A DNA stretch of 47,434 bases from Bacteroidota bacterium (GTDB lineage: Bacteria > Bacteroidota > Ignavibacteria > Kryptoniales > JAKASW01): assembly GCA_023480735.1 (NCBI GenBank), contig JAMCXB010000072.1:1-47434 (forward strand). Reading direction: 5' to 3'. Below are positions 46,578-47,434 of the stretch, one piece after another. Position 1 is the stretch's first letter; the number at the start of each line of letters is the position of its first letter. The translations under genes and the position numbers were made by a program. The notes under the pieces were generated by a model. The model ran no database searches. It was not told the origin of the DNA and was given only the letters and a program-made list of their open reading frames with translations.

Positions 46578-46593
46578 TGATAAGCGCTTATCA
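46578..46593. promoter_or_regulatory. LacI-family operator upstream of the LacI gene
   Basis: TGATAAGCGCTTATCA is a perfect 16-base palindrome with the central CG typical of LacI-family sites. It ends 11 bases before the start codon, positioned to block transcription or early elongation. Confidence 0.8.
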
Positions 46594-46620
46594 TGTCTTT
46601 TTGAAATCATACAACTTTCA

Positions 46621-46646
46621 GAATCAAAAGTCAAGACTTTTGATTC
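46621..46646. repeat. Perfect 12-bp inverted repeat upstream of lacI
   Basis: GAATCAAAAGTC and GACTTTTGATTC are separated by AA. It lies between lacI and the transposase remnant. It could be a second regulator site, a bidirectional terminator or the end of a lost mobile element. Confidence 0.6.
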
Positions 46647-46751
46647 CACGCCTCGCTCGTGCATTGACTCGTAAAAAGGGTGACTTTGGCGGATACAGAG
46701 ACAAATCGTTACCTCATAATTCAGGTAACCCAAATAGGAGATTTCCAGATT

Positions 46752-46892
46752 ATGGGAAAACGAAACAAGCGGGAGTACCCGTTAGCAATAATAAAGCGAT
46801 ACAGGCTAGCAACTAAAAAAGAGAAGCCAGAGATACTGGGTGAGTTCTGTAGAGTGTCTGGGTACAATCGCAGGTACGCTCTTCGCTTATAA
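46752..46892 (+). pseudogene. N-terminal fragment of an integrase-type transposase
   Basis: The fragment encodes MGKRNKREYPLAIIKRYRLA and continues KEKPEILGEFCRVSGYNRRYALRL before a stop. The basic start and the ILGEFC..SGYNRRYA pattern match the N-termini of a common family of integrase-core transposases of about 400 residues. The reading frame is cut at the junction with the group II intron piece. CGCTTAT occurs on both sides of the junction. The upstream stretch (about 46680-46750) may be the left end of the element. Confidence 0.55.
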
Positions 46893-47221
46893 GGTCGCTT
46901 ATCCTGACTCCTGTCAGGAACTCGACGAGTTCTCCTGGGGTCACGCTCATATCTTCCATACCGTGCCCGCACGCACGCACCTTGGTTCGATGGGTGGATG
47001 AGTAGCGCCTTCGCCTCCACAGTGCAGGCTTGACCTTTTCCCATCTTTGGCCGACCGGTTCATCCGTGGGTTCTCCACATTGATTGCGGCCCGGTACTTC
47101 TCCTCATGCCCTTCGGATCCCACCTCACGGTGGACACCCTGCACTCGGCTACATCACTCGGCTTGGGTTCAGTCATGACAGGACTTTAACCTGCAAGTTC
47201 GTGATACTGCACGGCACACAC
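46893..47221 (-). mobile_element. 5' part of a class IIC-like group II intron (domain I to about III)
   Basis: On the minus strand the element begins GTGTGCCGTGCAGTATCACG, matching the GUGYG intron start. It then has GCAGGTTAAAGTCCTGTC, GCAGGGTGTCC, GTGAGGTGGGATCCGAAGG and, near the inner end, GGAGAACTCGTCGAG and GGAGTCAGGATAAGCGACC. These line up in order with domain I and the D3 region of known IIC introns such as that of Oceanobacillus iheyensis. A transcription terminator lies immediately upstream, the preferred IIC target. No reverse transcriptase or domain V is present here. The inner end adjoins the transposase fragment. Confidence 0.8.
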
Positions 47222-47224
47222 GAA

Positions 47225-47247
47225 GAAGGAGGCTCAACACCTCCTTC
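47225..47247 (-). terminator. Terminator of the right-edge gene and group II intron target
   Basis: GAAGGAGG-TGTTGAG-CCTCCTTC forms an 8-bp stem on the minus strand, 30 bases after the stop of the edge gene and followed by TTC. The intron begins within about four bases of it, as expected for class IIC insertion. Confidence 0.75.
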
Positions 47248-47276
47248 CTCGCTATCGGATCACAGCTGAACTTATG

Positions 47277-47434
47277 TTAAGAGTTGGATCCTTCCTGCAT
47301 TTTCGCAGCGACAGACTCGTTCATTTCTTCCTGGGTAGACTTACCTGCCAGCTGGGCAGCCAAATCTTTAGCCTTCTGAGAAAGAACGACTGCGTCCTTC
47401 TTCTTGCTGGAAGTCGACGAGGTGCTTCCGGTAG
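47277..47434 (-). CDS. C-terminal part of an unidentified small protein (5' end outside window)
   Basis: The last 51 codons are visible and end at TAA 47277-47279. A Ser/Thr/Lys-rich stretch (TGSTSSTSSKKKDAVVLSQK) is followed by a helical acidic tail, AKDLAAQLAGKSTQEEMNES. The low-complexity linker and amphipathic helices recall small regulatory or flagellum-associated proteins, but I do not recognise the family. It is the core-genome neighbour on the right side of the island. Confidence 0.7.
   Translation of the reverse strand, partial: TGSTSSTSSKKKDAVVLSQKAKDLAAQLAGKSTQEEMNESVAAKMQEGSNS

Overview
The window looks like a chromosome segment of a Gram-negative member of the Ignavibacteria / Chlorobiota branch of the Bacteroidota (FCB group). 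The pointers are three secreted proteins that end in a type IX secretion (T9SS) sorting domain with a QNYPNPFNPST-like junction, TonB/ExbBD genes and a FecI/FecR-type sigma/anti-sigma pair, a proton-pumping pyrophosphatase, a DivIVA protein next to a trimeric purine nucleoside phosphorylase, and a bacterial member of the archaeo-eukaryotic release-factor superfamily. This placement is inferred from gene content; no rRNA or tRNA gene is visible.

Region 1 (1-8400, minus strand) holds a K+-independent membrane pyrophosphatase cut by the window edge. Upstream of it is a nine-gene operon: response-regulator receiver, STAS protein, ExbB, two ExbD, TonB, a small membrane protein, a PstS-like lipoprotein and a TPR protein. 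A hairpin overlapping the last stop codon closes the operon. Region 2 (8600-11240, plus strand) has a baeRF protein and galactokinase. Region 3 (11290-19506, minus strand) is housekeeping: msrB, rluD, two tandem lspA genes, a dksA/traR-like gene, a long ileS of the eukaryote-like type, a DUF2905 protein, purine nucleoside phosphorylase and divIVA.

Region 4 (20234-46567, all minus strand) is a carbohydrate-utilisation island. It holds an AmpG-like MFS transporter, a DUF4855-ROK kinase fusion, two glycosidase-like barrel proteins, a CBM9-like secreted protein, an (alpha/alpha)-barrel secreted protein, a GH172 (DUF2961) enzyme, a beta-helix secreted protein, an STN-type TonB-dependent receptor with its FecR and ECF sigma factor, an FGGY pentulose kinase, an L-fucose/D-arabinose isomerase-like enzyme and a LacI regulator. 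Matching 16-bp operators precede the LacI and isomerase genes. One pathway ties the parts together: GH172-type release of D-arabinose (or a related furanose), isomerisation to D-ribulose and phosphorylation to ribulose 5-phosphate. This is inference.

The island is bracketed by two pieces of class IIC-like group II intron in the same orientation. The 5' part (domain I to about domain III) sits at 46893-47221, directly behind a transcription terminator. The 3' part (domains V and VI) sits at 19620 to about 19700. The 27 kb between them occupies the place of intron domain IV. A truncated transposase lies at the inner edge of the 5' part. The split intron around a catabolic island, the DUF4855-ROK fusion, the coherent D-arabinose-type pathway and the lspA duplication that carries a copy of the dksA tail are the most interesting observations.
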